From positions 620,001 through 684,000 of the forward strand of contig CAVWNS010000001.1 in the NCBI GenBank assembly GCA_963756495.1: 64,000 bases of DNA, in the 5' to 3' direction. This DNA is from DATFDN01 sp963756495 (lineage in GTDB: Bacteria; Pseudomonadota; Alphaproteobacteria; Acetobacterales; Acetobacteraceae). The notes beneath the pieces were generated by a model. That model worked only from the letters and a program-made list of their open reading frames with translations, searched no databases and had not been told where the DNA came from. Of this stretch, positions 52,306 to 62,125 are shown in pieces; position 1 is the stretch's first letter, and each line of letters starts with the position of its first letter. The position numbers and the translations under genes were made by a program.

Positions 52306-53190
52306 TCAGGCCGAATAGTGCGCGCTATCGCCGCCGGTGACGTCGTAGGTGGCGCCGCTGACCATCTTCGCCTCGTCCGAGGCAAGGAACACGACGACGG
52401 GCGCCACGTCCTCCGGCTCGATCCAGGGCACGCCGAGCGGCGTTTTCTTGAGCTGCGCCTCCGCCGCCGCCTTCTCGTCCTTGGATTCATCGCCCGTCGG
52501 CTTCTTGCCGCCCGTCTCCAGCGCCTGCGCGTAGCGGGATTCGTGTCGGGTCAGCGCGGTGTCGATAAGGCCGGGAAGGACGGCGTTCACCGTGATCTTG
52601 TGCACGCCCAACTCAAGGGCCGCGGACTTCATCAGTCCGATGATGCCCCACTTCGACGCCGAGTAGGCCGCACCCTCCTTCGTGCCGTGCCGCCCCTGCG
52701 TGGAAGAGGTGACGATGATGCGCCCGCCGCCGCGTTTGACGAGATAGGGCGCGAACGCCCGAATCGCGTTGGCCGTGCCCGTGAGGTTCACGTCGAGCTG
52801 GTCGTGCCAGTCCGGGTCCTGCATCTCCAGGAGAGGCTTGAACGCCTGGATGCCGGCATTGGCGAAGAGCACGTCGAGGCCGCCGAACTCCCGCTCCACC
52901 TGCTCGGCGGCCTGCCTCAGCGCGCCGAGGTCGCGCTGGTCGAGCCGAATGGAGAGCCAGCGCCCGCCCTCCTCCTTCACGAGGCGGCCCGTCTCCTCCA
53001 GCTCCTCCGCCGTCGGCTGCTCGAAATCCGTGGTCGCGCTGGCGCGGGCCGCGAGGTCCACGCCCACGACGTGCGCGCCCTCGCGCGCGAAGGCGACGCA
53101 GCTCGCCCGTCCGATGCCGCGCGCCGCCCCCGTGATGACGGCGACCTTGCCCTTGAGCCGCCCCTGCCCCTGCTGGCCGTTTCCGCTCAT
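52306..53190 (-). CDS. Short-chain dehydrogenase/reductase
   Basis: 294 residues. The NAD loop is VAVITGAARGIGRASCVAFA and the catalytic Ser-Tyr-Lys are in VTSSTQGRHGTKEGAAYSAS, followed by KWGIIGLMKS. A charged insert (TGGKKPTGDESKDEKAAAEA) sits near residue 230. Its ATG overlaps the stop of the oxalate decarboxylase gene (ATGA), so the two are coupled. Substrate unknown, likely a sugar or polyol. Confidence 0.9.
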   Translation of the reverse strand: MSGNGQQGQGRLKGKVAVITGAARGIGRASCVAFAREGAHVVGVDLAARASATTDFEQPTAEELEETGRLVKEEGGRWLSIRLDQRDLGALRQAAEQVEREFGGLDVLFANAGIQAFKPLLEMQDPDWHDQLDVNLTGTANAIRAFAPYLVKRGGGRIIVTSSTQGRHGTKEGAAYSASKWGIIGLMKSAALELGVHKITVNAVLPGLIDTALTRHESRYAQALETGGKKPTGDESKDEKAAAEAQLKKTPLGVPWIEPEDVAPVVVFLASDEAKMVSGATYDVTGGDSAHYSA

Positions 53191-54365
53191 CGTCCGCCCT
53201 CCTTGCTCAGCGGTGTGCCCGGCATGACCGGGATCTTCCTTTTCGGGAGCGAGTCCAGCAGTCCACGGTCGATGCGCAGGTGCTGCTGCACCAGCTCATG
53301 CGGCGTCAGCGCCATCCACTGCTTGAGCGACATGTCCTGGTAGCGCGCGCTCTTGAACATCTCCAGGAAGCGTACCGGCGTGTTCCCGGTGTTCTCGATG
53401 TAGTGGCCCATGGCGAAGGGCACGTAGCCCACGTCGCCGCCCCGGTAGTCGAAGGTGCGCGCCTTGCCGCCCGAAGCGAACACGGTCATGCGCGCCTGGC
53501 CCTCGATGTAGTACTGCCACTCGTCGTTGTTCGGGTGCCAGTGCAGCTCGCGCATTCCCCCCGGCTCGATGTCCACGAGTGCCGCGGCGATGGACTGGTT
53601 CGCGGGGAAGTTGCTGCCGTCCGCGATCCGCACGGTGCCGCCCGGCATTCGCTGCGGCTCCTGCGCGAGCAGCCGGTAGCTGAAGCTCAAGGGCACCTGC
53701 TCCGCCGTCTTGTTGGCCTCGATCGGGCCGGGCACCTCCGCCTGGAAGATGTACAGCTCCTTTTTGGGAATGTCGGCAAAGGCGCTCTCCGGCCAGCCGA
53801 AATCCTTGGCGAGCACGCTCCTGGGCGTGTGCGCGAGCCAGTCCGAGATCAGGAAGGTGCTGTCCTCGGAAAAGCTGCCTTCGTCGAAGACGAGGAGGAA
53901 CTCGCAGCCGTCCGGCCCGAGGCCCTGGATGGAATGCGGAATGCCGGGCGCGAAAAACCAGAGGTCGCCTTCGCCCACGTCGTCCACGAACTGCCGCCCC
54001 TCGAGGTCGATGGCGGTGATGCGGGCGCGGCCATACAGCATGTAGGACCACTCGCCGGGCTGGTGCCAGTGCAGCTCGCGCACCGCGCCCGCCTCGAGGC
54101 GCATGTTCACGCCGGCCAATTGCTTGGCGATGGGCAGCTCGCGCTCCGTCACCTCGCGCGCCCAGCCGCCGGGGTTCAAGCGGTTGTGGGCGTCGGCAAA
54201 GGAGAACTTGAGGTTAGGGATCGTGCCGTGGTCGGTCTCTGGCGGCGAGAGCATGTCCGGGTCCTCGCGGTCGCGCACGAGGTCGCGCGGTCCCGGATCG
54301 GACGCGCCCTTGCCGCCGCGCAGCGGCTGCGGCTCGCTTCCGAGGTCTTCAGGGGAAGTCACCAC
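53187..54365 (-). CDS. oxdC: Oxalate decarboxylase family bicupin
   Basis: 392 residues with two cupin domains. Mn ligands in the first are His99, His101, Glu105 and His144 (ELHWHQPGEWSYML, GIPHSI); in the second His275, His277, Glu282 and His321 (ELHWHPNNDEW, FAMGHYIEN). The lid loop SEDST at 166-170 has the Glu typical of decarboxylases rather than oxidases. It turns oxalate into formate and CO2. No signal peptide. First gene of the four-gene unit that ends with the GMC enzyme. Confidence 0.9.
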   Translation of the reverse strand: MVTSPEDLGSEPQPLRGGKGASDPGPRDLVRDREDPDMLSPPETDHGTIPNLKFSFADAHNRLNPGGWAREVTERELPIAKQLAGVNMRLEAGAVRELHWHQPGEWSYMLYGRARITAIDLEGRQFVDDVGEGDLWFFAPGIPHSIQGLGPDGCEFLLVFDEGSFSEDSTFLISDWLAHTPRSVLAKDFGWPESAFADIPKKELYIFQAEVPGPIEANKTAEQVPLSFSYRLLAQEPQRMPGGTVRIADGSNFPANQSIAAALVDIEPGGMRELHWHPNNDEWQYYIEGQARMTVFASGGKARTFDYRGGDVGYVPFAMGHYIENTGNTPVRFLEMFKSARYQDMSLKQWMALTPHELVQQHLRIDRGLLDSLPKRKIPVMPGTPLSKEGGR

Positions 54366-54641
54366 GGGCTTACCTCTCGGGTTCCAGTCGCGAGCGGCAA
54401 CTCACGACTTGCCGGGAGGGTTGCGAGCGATTGCATAGCCTTAACTTTCCCTCACGCGGCGAGCGGCGCTGTGCCCGCGCCTGCCGGCCACTCACTCTCA
54501 ACCTCCCTTCGCCCCTGCTCCCGGAAGCAGCAGGCTGTGTCTCGCGCCATGTGCGATCGCCCTGGCGGCGCACCGGGGATGGCTTGACAGGACCGGCGCG
54601 GCTGGGGATTCGCATAGGCCACCAGGACAAAGGGGGCCCAC

Positions 54642-55046
54642 ATGCCGCTTGATTCAGGCGACGGCGGACGGCGAGGCGGGGCGGCGCGCAACGTGCTCGG
54701 CACGGCGCTGGAGATCTGCTCGCTGGCGCCGCGAACCGGGTTCTACCGGACCGGCTGCTGCCATACCGGCCCGGATGACCTCGGCAGCCACACGATCTGC
54801 GCCGAGGTGACCGCGCCCTTCCTGGAATTCAGCAAATCAACCGGCAACGACCTGTCCACGCCACGGCCGGAGTTCGGGTTCGACGGGCTCAAGCCGGGCG
54901 ATCGCTGGTGCCTGTGCGCGCCCCGCTGGCAGGAGGCGCTGGCGGCCGGCAAGGCGCCTCGGGTCGTGCTGCGCGCGACGGAGATGAACGCGCTCGGTTA
55001 TTGCACGCTGGACGATCTGCGCCGCCACGCCACCGACGCGGACTGA
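54642..55046 (+). CDS. DUF2237 family protein
   Basis: 134 residues. RNVLGTALEICSLAPRTGFY, the cysteines of RTGCCHTGPDDLGSHTICAE and STPRPEFGFDGLKPGDRWCL are the whole family signature. Small cytosolic protein of unknown role, possibly metal binding. Convergent with the M20 gene; the 276-base gap before it holds its promoter and that of oxdC. Confidence 0.88.
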   Translation: MPLDSGDGGRRGGAARNVLGTALEICSLAPRTGFYRTGCCHTGPDDLGSHTICAEVTAPFLEFSKSTGNDLSTPRPEFGFDGLKPGDRWCLCAPRWQEALAAGKAPRVVLRATEMNALGYCTLDDLRRHATDAD

Positions 55047-55053
55047 CGCACGC

Positions 55054-56244
55054 TCAGTCCTTGCGCGGCAGGAGCTGCTCGGCGAGCGTCGCCCAGTAGG
55101 ACGCGCCGACCGGCAGGATCTCGTCGTTGAAGTCGTAGCGCGGGTGGTGGGGCATCGGATCGGTCTTGCCCCGGCCGCCGCCCAGCATGATGTAGCTGCC
55201 CTGCTTGGCTTGCAGCATGAAGGCGAAATCCTCCCCGCCCATCGTCGGATTGCGCATCGGCTCGACTCGCTGCGCGCCGGCGACGGCGCGGGCGGCGGCC
55301 AGCGTCAGGCGCGTCGCTTCCGGGTCGTTCACCGTGGCCGGATAGGCGCGGTCGAACACCACCTCGGCCTGCGCGCCGAAGCTCCCGGCGATGCCCGTCG
55401 CCAGCCGCCGCACGCCCGCTTCCAGCTTGTCCCCCACTTCCGGCTTGAACCAGCGCGCGGTGCCCAGCATGCGCACGGTCTCGGGGATGACGTTGTAGGT
55501 GTGGCCGCCGGTGATATGGCCGATGGTGACGACGCCACCCTCGGTCGGCTCGATGCTGCGCGAGACAATGGACTGGAACGCGCTGACGATCTGCGCCGCC
55601 ACGACGATCGGGTCGATGCCGTGGTCGGGATGCGCGGCGTGCGAGCCCTTGCCGGTGACGGTGATCTCGATATTCGCCACCGCCGCCATGATCGGACCCT
55701 CGCGCCACACGAAGGTGCCCGCCGGAACCGAGGGCCAGTTGTGCATCCCGAACACCTGCTGCATGGGGCAGCGCGCGAACAGCCCCTCCTTCACCATGAT
55801 CTCGCCACCGCCGAGATTCTCCTCGGCCGGCTGGAAGATCACGTACACGGTGCCGTCGAAGTTGCGGGTCTCGGCGAGGTATTTCGCCGCGCCCAGCAGC
55901 ATCGTCGTGTGTCCGTCATGACCGCAGGCGTGCATGACGCCCTGGTTGCGCGAGGCGTAGTCGAGCCCGGTCGCCTCCTCGATCGGCAGCGCGTCCATGT
56001 CGGCGCGCAGGCCGATCGCGGGTCCGCCCGGCCCGCTCTGGCCGCCACGGCCGCGGATCACGCCGACGACGCCCGTGCGGGCGATGCCGGTGATGACCTC
56101 GTCCACGCCGAAATCGCGCAGCTTCCGTTGCACGACGCCGCTGGTGCGGACCTCCTGGAGGGACAGCTCGGGATGCGCGTGGAGGTCGCGCCGCCAGGCG
56201 GTCATCTCCTCGTGGAAGTCGGCGATGCGGTTGACGATCGGCAT
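55054..56244 (-). CDS. M20 family amidohydrolase (hippurate hydrolase-like)
   Basis: Metal-dependent N-acyl amino acid hydrolase, 396 residues. Metal ligands: LRADMDALPIEEATGLDYAS, MHACGHDGHTTMLLGAAKYL, VIFQPAEENLGGGEIMVKEG and, near the end, NPTMGGEDFAFMLQAKQGSY. A dimerisation domain lies between. Adjacent to an NAD-binding protein gene on the same strand, three bases apart. Confidence 0.92.
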   Translation of the reverse strand: MPIVNRIADFHEEMTAWRRDLHAHPELSLQEVRTSGVVQRKLRDFGVDEVITGIARTGVVGVIRGRGGQSGPGGPAIGLRADMDALPIEEATGLDYASRNQGVMHACGHDGHTTMLLGAAKYLAETRNFDGTVYVIFQPAEENLGGGEIMVKEGLFARCPMQQVFGMHNWPSVPAGTFVWREGPIMAAVANIEITVTGKGSHAAHPDHGIDPIVVAAQIVSAFQSIVSRSIEPTEGGVVTIGHITGGHTYNVIPETVRMLGTARWFKPEVGDKLEAGVRRLATGIAGSFGAQAEVVFDRAYPATVNDPEATRLTLAAARAVAGAQRVEPMRNPTMGGEDFAFMLQAKQGSYIMLGGGRGKTDPMPHHPRYDFNDEILPVGASYWATLAEQLLPRKD

Positions 56245-56247
56245 GGT

Positions 56248-57144
56248 TCAGGCTCCGGCGTGACCCGCCGTGTTGTGCGGCGTGCCGAAGGTGCGCGCAA
56301 GACCCGCCGCGAGCGGCAGCGGCGCCAAGCCGAGCCGCGCGCGCATGGGGCCGATGTCGAACGCCTTGTCCTCCTGCAGCCGTTGCAGCTCGGCGCTCCG
56401 CACCGTCGGCAGGCCGGGCATCAGCCGGAGGAGAGGGGCGAGCGCGAGAAGCAACCCACCCGGCACCGCGACGATGCGCTTGCGCCCCAGCCCGGCGGCG
56501 GCGGCGACGGCGCGGACGAAGTCGGCGTAGGGCAAGGGGGCGGGGCCGGCAATGACCAGCGTGTTCGGGCCGTCCCAGGCCCGGTCGATGGCGGCCAAGA
56601 TCGCCGCTGTCACGTCGTCCTGGTGGATCGGCTGGACCAGTGCGCGCCCGCCGCCCGGCAGCGGCACGACCGGCAGTCGGCGCAGCAGCATGGCCAGGCG
56701 CTGCACGTTGTCCTCGCCCTGCGCCCCGTAGATCATCGTCGGATGCAGCATCACGCCTGCACGTCCGGCGGCGAGAAACGCGGTCTCCCCGGCGATAACG
56801 CCGGATGCGTGCGCGTCGGGCCAGCGCGTGAACTTGCGCGTGCTGCCGAGCAGGACGAACCGCGCTCCGGCGGGGCTGGCCGCCAGGATGGGGTCGGTGT
56901 GGCGGGCATGCGCGCAGGAGACGACGAGCGTGGCATCGGCAAGCGCGGCGCCGAGCGCTCCCGCGTCGGCCAGATCGGCGATCCGGGGCGCGGTGCCCAT
57001 TCCGGTCGCCGCCCACCGCGTGGCGCGGCGCACCACCGGCACGACGGCGCGTCCGGAGCCGAGCAGCGCGCGGCACAACGCGGCGCCGGATCGGCCGGAG
57101 GCGCCGATGACGTGGATGCGCGGCGCGGGAGCGTTGTCGGACAT
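56248..57144 (-). CDS. NAD(P)-binding (NmrA/complex I assembly-like) protein
   Basis: 298 residues of atypical SDR type: IHVIGASGRSGAALCRALLG is the dinucleotide loop, GARFVLLGSTRKF and MLHPTMIYGAQGEDNVQRLA follow the extended-SDR pattern, with YGA for the active-site Tyr region. It may be an epimerase-like or regulatory reductase. Co-transcribed with the M20 gene. Confidence 0.8.
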   Translation of the reverse strand: MSDNAPAPRIHVIGASGRSGAALCRALLGSGRAVVPVVRRATRWAATGMGTAPRIADLADAGALGAALADATLVVSCAHARHTDPILAASPAGARFVLLGSTRKFTRWPDAHASGVIAGETAFLAAGRAGVMLHPTMIYGAQGEDNVQRLAMLLRRLPVVPLPGGGRALVQPIHQDDVTAAILAAIDRAWDGPNTLVIAGPAPLPYADFVRAVAAAAGLGRKRIVAVPGGLLLALAPLLRLMPGLPTVRSAELQRLQEDKAFDIGPMRARLGLAPLPLAAGLARTFGTPHNTAGHAGA

Positions 57145-57272
57145 GGCGCTGTGTCCGTCGTCGCGTCGGCGAAGGCAACTCCGCTGGCGCGTTGCCGGAG
57201 GCAAGCTTGCGCGGGCGTCGCCGCCGGCTAAGGTGCCGCTTGCGCAACCGTGACCCGGAGAGTCCGCGAACC

Positions 57273-58869
57273 ATGCTGACACGCCGCTCGCTGATCGCCT
57301 CCACCGCCGCGGCCGGCGCCGCCGGCCTCCCCTGGGAGCTGGCCCGCGCCCAGACACCGCCCGGGATTGCGGTCATGGGCAAGCAGATCGACGACATCAT
57401 CAGCTTCGATCCCGCCGAATCGGTACGAGTTCACCGACAACGAGGTGGAGGGCAACTGCTATCGCAAGCTGATCGTGCCCGATGCGGCCGACCCCACCCG
57501 CATCGCACCCGACCTCGCCGAGAAATGGGAGGTCAGCCCCGATGGGATGAGCTTCACCTTCCATCTTACTCAGGCCGCACGGTTCGAATCCGGCAAGCCG
57601 GTCACCGCAGCGGACGTGGAGTTCTCGCTCCGCCGCATCGTGGCGCTCAACAAGACCCCCGCCTTCATCATCACCCAGTTCGGCTTCACCAAGGACAACG
57701 TGGAGGAACTGATCCGGGCCACCGACGAGCGCACGGTGGTCATGGAGCTTCCCACCAAGCAGGCGCCGAGCTTCGTCCTCTACTGCCTGTCGGCCAATGT
57801 CGGCTGCATCGTCGATAAGGCGACGGCGATGGCGCATGCGGAGAACAACGATCTCGGCAATGGCTGGCTGAAGACGCACACCGCCGGCGCGGGGCCGTTC
57901 AGGCTGACGTCGTGGCAGGCATCGGACCACGTCATCGTGGATGCCAGCCCGAATTCCGGAATCAAGGCGGGCGTCCGGCGGATCGTCCTCCAGCACGTGA
58001 AGGACCCGGCCGAGCAGCTTCTGCTGCTGCGCAAGGGCGGCGTGGACATCGCCCGCGATCTTCAGGCCGACCAGCTCAAGTCGATTGCCAACAACCCCGA
58101 CTTCCACACCGATGCGGCTGGCCAGGCGACCTCGCTCTACATCGCCATGAACCAGTCCATGCCCCAGCTCGCCAGGCCCGAGGTGCGGCAGGCGATCAAG
58201 TGGGCGATCGACTACGACGGGATCGCCAAGAACATCACCCCGATGACCTGGATCGTGCAGCAGTCCTTCCTGCCGCGCGGCATTCCCGGCGCGCTGACCG
58301 ATCAACCCTACGAGCAGAGCCTCGGCCGGGCGCGCACCCTGATGGCGCAGGCGGGGATGCCGGGCGGATTTCCGGTCACCATGGACTTCATCTCCACCCC
58401 ACCCTTCGACCAGGTGGCCCAGGCGGTGCAGGCCGATCTGGGCCAGATCGGGATCAAGGTGCAGCTCCTGCCGGGCGAGCAGAAGCAGGTCATCACCAAG
58501 ACCCGCGCCCGCCAGCACCAGCTTGCCATGCTGGTCTGGGGCTCGGACTACTTCGACCCGAACTCCAATGCCCAGGCGTTCTGCGCCAATCCCGACGACG
58601 GCGACAACAGCCCCCTCAAGATCCTCGCCTGGCGCAGTCATTTCGTTAACAAGCAGCTCACGGACGAGGCGTCGGAAGCGGCCAAGCAGATCGACACCGC
58701 CCAGCGGCTCGCCATGTACCAGGACATGCAGCAGCAGTTCTGGGACGTCGCGCCGTTCGCGATGATGCTGCAAAGGAACGCCGTCGCGGCGATGCGCAAG
58801 AACGTCACCGGCATGAGCATGGGCGCCATGCCGGACTTCACCCGCTACGCCGCCGTCCGCAAGACGTGA
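57273..58869 (+). pseudogene. Peptide ABC transporter substrate-binding protein, frame broken once
   Basis: Family 5 extracytoplasmic binding protein. Tat-like signal: MLTRRSLIASTAAAGAAGLP, cut near ARAQ. Then GKQIDDIISFDPAES, a break near 57422 where one extra G occurs, and YEFTDNEVEGNCYRKLIVPD with LAEKWEVSPDGMSFTFHLTQ, the family core. About 530 residues in total. Binds oligopeptides or similar solutes for the permease that overlaps its stop (ATGA-type GTGAGC). Confidence 0.88.
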
Positions 58870-59957
58870 GCGATCCGGGCGCATCGGTCGCCCTCCCGCC
58901 TGCGTCGGTCCCGCCGTCCCCGGCAGGGCGCGGCCGGAGCAGGCGCTTCGCCCGGCTCGCTTCCCTTTTCGGCACGCTCGGCTCGGTCCCGATCACCCTA
59001 TTCGGGCTGATCCTGGTCACCTTCCTGATCGGGCGCGTCATGCCGATCGATCCGGTGATCGCGATCGTCGGCGATCATGCGCCGCCCGACGTCATCGCCC
59101 GCGTGCGCACCGAACTGGGCCTCGACCGGCCACTGCCGGTGCAGTTCGGCATCTACCTGGTCCGGCTGCTGCACGGCGATCTCGGGCGCAGCGTGATGAC
59201 GACGCATCCGGTGACCGAGGACATCGCGACCTACTTCCCCGCGACCTTCGAGCTGGCGACGGCGGCCATCGTGCTCGCCATCGCCATCGGCATCCCCGCC
59301 GGCGTGCTCGCCGCCGCCCGGCAGGGCTCGCGCTTCGATCATGTGGTGCGCGTCGTCAGCCTCGCCGGACAGTCGGTGCCGGTGTTCGTGCTGGGGCTGG
59401 TGTTCCTGCTGGTCTTCTACGTCAAGCTCGGGATCGCGCCGGGCACCGGGCAGGTTGATGTCCTGTATGACGGGATGGTGCCGCGGATCACCGGGATGCT
59501 GGTCATCGATGCCGCGCTCGCCGGCCAGTGGGACGTGTTCCGCGACGCGCTGGCGCATCTGGCGCTGCCGACTTTGGTGCTCGCGTATTTCAGCCTCGCC
59601 TACATCACTCGCATGACCCGCTCCTTCATGCTGGACGCGCTGGCGGGCGAGTACATCGTCACCGCGCGCGCCAAGGGCGTGTCGGGCGCGCGCATCCTGT
59701 GGCGGCACGCCTTCGCCAACATCGCGGTGCCGCTGGTGACGGTCATCGCGCTCGCCTATGCCGGACTGCTGGAGGGCGCGGTGCTGACGGAAACCGTGTT
59801 CTCCTGGCCGGGGATCGGGCTCTATCTCACGGTGTCGCTGCTGAATGCCGACATGAACGCGGTGCTGGGGGCGACCCTGGTGATCGGGCTGATCTACGTG
59901 ATCCTCAACCTGCTGGCGGATTTGTCCTACCGCGTGCTGGACCCGCGCACGCGATGA
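58866..59957 (+). CDS. ABC transporter permease (DppB type)
   Basis: 363 residues with six membrane helices. The proline-rich N terminus is unusual, then GSVPITLFGLILVTFLIGRV begins the family, and the EAA loop is LDALAGEYIVTARAKGVSGA with ILWRHAFANIAVPLVTVI. GTG start inside the SBP stop. The second permease and the ATPases that normally follow are absent; the unit ends here. Confidence 0.9.
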   Translation: MSDPGASVALPPASVPPSPAGRGRSRRFARLASLFGTLGSVPITLFGLILVTFLIGRVMPIDPVIAIVGDHAPPDVIARVRTELGLDRPLPVQFGIYLVRLLHGDLGRSVMTTHPVTEDIATYFPATFELATAAIVLAIAIGIPAGVLAAARQGSRFDHVVRVVSLAGQSVPVFVLGLVFLLVFYVKLGIAPGTGQVDVLYDGMVPRITGMLVIDAALAGQWDVFRDALAHLALPTLVLAYFSLAYITRMTRSFMLDALAGEYIVTARAKGVSGARILWRHAFANIAVPLVTVIALAYAGLLEGAVLTETVFSWPGIGLYLTVSLLNADMNAVLGATLVIGLIYVILNLLADLSYRVLDPRTR

Positions 59958-59970
59958 GGAATTGCTGCGC

Positions 59971-60050
59971 CCTTCCCCTCCCCCCGGCCCCGTCCCGCAA
60001 GGGGCGGGGGAGTCAAAGCGGCACTGGAAGGCTCCCCTTGGGGGAGGGGT
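59971..60050. repeat. REP-like palindromic repeat after the ABC genes
   Basis: Two GC hairpins in a row: CCCCCGGCCCCG paired with GGGGCGGGGG, and CTCCCCTTGGGGGAGGGG. Runs like CCCTCCCCC are typical dispersed intergenic elements in alphaproteobacterial genomes and may act as transcript ends. Confidence 0.6.
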
Positions 60051-60094
60051 CGAGCGCGATGGAAGAACCGGTCAGAGGCTAGGACCCTGACAGA

Positions 60095-60286
60095 CTACTC
60101 GGCCGCGACCATCCGAGGTGCCTCGGCGCGAGCGCTGTATTTCTCGACCCAGGCGCGCCCGATGGCGACAGCCTCCTCGGGCGTGAGCCATGACCACTCC
60201 GCGCCACGGGCGCGGATCGCGATCCACCGCGTCTCGCCATGGACCGCGCGCTCCTCGACCGAGTAGGGACCGACAGCGTGGGACAT
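60095..60286 (-). CDS. Small conserved hypothetical protein
   Basis: 63 residues starting MSHAVGPYSVEERAVHGETR after GGAGAG. The W-rich middle (WIAIRARGAEWSWLTPEEAV) suggests a compact fold. No domain recognised. Codon use and start context look real. Confidence 0.5.
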   Translation of the reverse strand: MSHAVGPYSVEERAVHGETRWIAIRARGAEWSWLTPEEAVAIGRAWVEKYSARAEAPRMVAAE

Positions 60287-60677
60287 TGAAACTCTCCGAT
60301 AGCCTGGCACCCCGGGGGCGGGAACCGCGGGCCGGGGCGCGCCCTGCGGTCGAGACGAGATCCGGGACGGAGCGGGGTCAGATGGGCGAGGATTCCCGCG
60401 TTGCCTCGATGCCGACACAATCAGGGTAGATCACGTTTTTGTCAACCAAAAGTCGAACTTGACTCCCTGCCCTCTGGCGACGTCCGACCGGCTCCGGTTC
60501 GCTGCGAGTCCGCGGGTTTGTGTCCGTCCTTAATCGGCCCGGTTTCGGGTCCGCAAGCGCCGCAGGCTCACCGGCTTGCTTTTCCACCGATGGCGGCATA
60601 TGCGCGTGTCCCCCGTTGGCGAACTGTTCGCGCCAGCCGTTGCGGGGTCGTGCTCGCCGATCACGGCAGGAACCCGC
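60287..60677. other. Intergenic region before the AlgI-like gene
   Basis: About 390 bases. The part near 60420-60465 is AT-richer (TCACGTTTTTGTCAACCAAA) and is the likely promoter area of the acetylation genes. The rest is GC-rich with no convincing gene, RNA or repeat seen. Confidence 0.5.
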
Positions 60678-62118
60678 ATGGTCTTCTCGTCCGTTTCGTT
60701 CCTGTTCTTCTTTCTTCCCTTGTTCATGGCGAGCTACTTCCTCACCCCGTCGATCAGGGGAAAGAACCTCGTTACGCTGGCCTATTCGCTGGTTTTCTAT
60801 GCCTGGGGCGAGCCGTGGTTCGTGTTCGGGCTGCTCGCGTCCATCGGCATCAACTTCACCGCCGCCATTCTCATCGACCGGGCGGACGGCGCGCGGCGGC
60901 GGCTGGCGTTGATCGCGGCGGTCTCGATCGACCTCGTCGTGCTCGCGGTCTTCAAATACGCCACGTTCCTGGTCGGCAGCGCCAACTGGGCGCTGATGCC
61001 GGTCAACGTCCATCTGCCGGTTCCGCGAATCGCGCTGCCGCTCGGCATCTCGTTCTTCACGTTCCACTGCATCTCCTACGTCACCGACGTGTATCGCAGG
61101 CGCTTCCGGGCCAATCGCAGCGTCGTGCAGGTGGCACTCTATATCGCGCTGTTCCCGCAACTCGTGGCCGGACCGATCGTGCGCTACACGACGGTGGCCC
61201 GCCAATTGAGCTTCCGCCGCCATTCGCTCGCGCGCGCCTCGGCCGGGGCGCGCATTTTCGTGCTCGGGCTGGCGCAGAAGGTGCTGATCGCCGACCAGGT
61301 CGCGACCTTGGCCGATACGGTGTTCACCCAAGGATCGCACCCGGGCCTAATCGAGACCTGGACCGGCCTGATCGCCTACACGATGCAGATCTATTTCGAC
61401 TTCGCCGGCTACTCGAACATGGCGATCGGATTACGGGATCTGCCTCGGCTTCACCCTGCCGCGCAACTTCCGCCTGCCGTACACGGCGCGCAGCATCACC
61501 GATTTCTGGCGGCGCTGGCACATGTCGCTGTCGAGCTGGCTGCGCGACTACCTCTACATCCCGCTCGGCGGCAACCGGAAAGGCGCGGGACGGACCTGCC
61601 GCAATCTGGTGATGGTGTTCCTGCTGTGCGGCCTCTGGCACGGCGCGAGCTGGACCTTCGTGCTCTGGGGCGCCTGGCACGGCGCCTTCCTGGTGCTGGA
61701 GCGCGTGGGGCTCGGCCGCCTGATCGCGCGACTGGCGCGGCCCGTGGCCAACGCCTACGCCCTGCTCGTGGTGATGCTGGGCTGGGTGCTGTTCCGGGCG
61801 CCCGATTTCAGCACCGCCCTGGCGTTGTATCGCAGCCTGATCGGCTTGAACGGCCTGACGCCGATCAGCTTCCCGATGCACTTCGCGCTCGACCCGGTCG
61901 CGGTGTTCGCGCTGGCCGTGGGCTGCGTGCTGGCGCTGGTCCGCCGGTGGCCGAGCGCCGCGCCGCTGCTGCGCCCACGCGGCAGCGGTCTCATGCTGCG
62001 CGGGCGCGCGACGGCGGTCGCAGCGGCCGACACGGGGATGCTGCTGCTTCTCCTGCTGCTGGCGATGATCAGCGTCGCGGCCGGAACTTACAGCCCCTTC
62101 CTCTATTTCCGGTTCTGA
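60678..62118 (+). pseudogene. MBOAT O-acyltransferase (AlgI-like), frame broken once
   Basis: Moves acetyl groups across the membrane for polysaccharide O-acetylation. MVFSSVSFLFFFLPLFMASY starts the family; the active site includes YFDFAGYSNMAIGL and FRLPYTARSITDFWRRWHMS with LLCGLWHGASWTFVLWGAWH holding the catalytic His. One extra C near 61435 (GGATTACGGG) breaks the frame between the first two. Some 480 residues. Followed by an AlgJ-like partner. Confidence 0.9.
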
Positions 62119-62125
62119 GCGGACG

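Noticed and set aside
57590..57600. GGTTCGAATCC, resembling a tRNA T-arm
   Set aside because: It lies inside the ABC binding-protein coding sequence and no cloverleaf can be formed around it.
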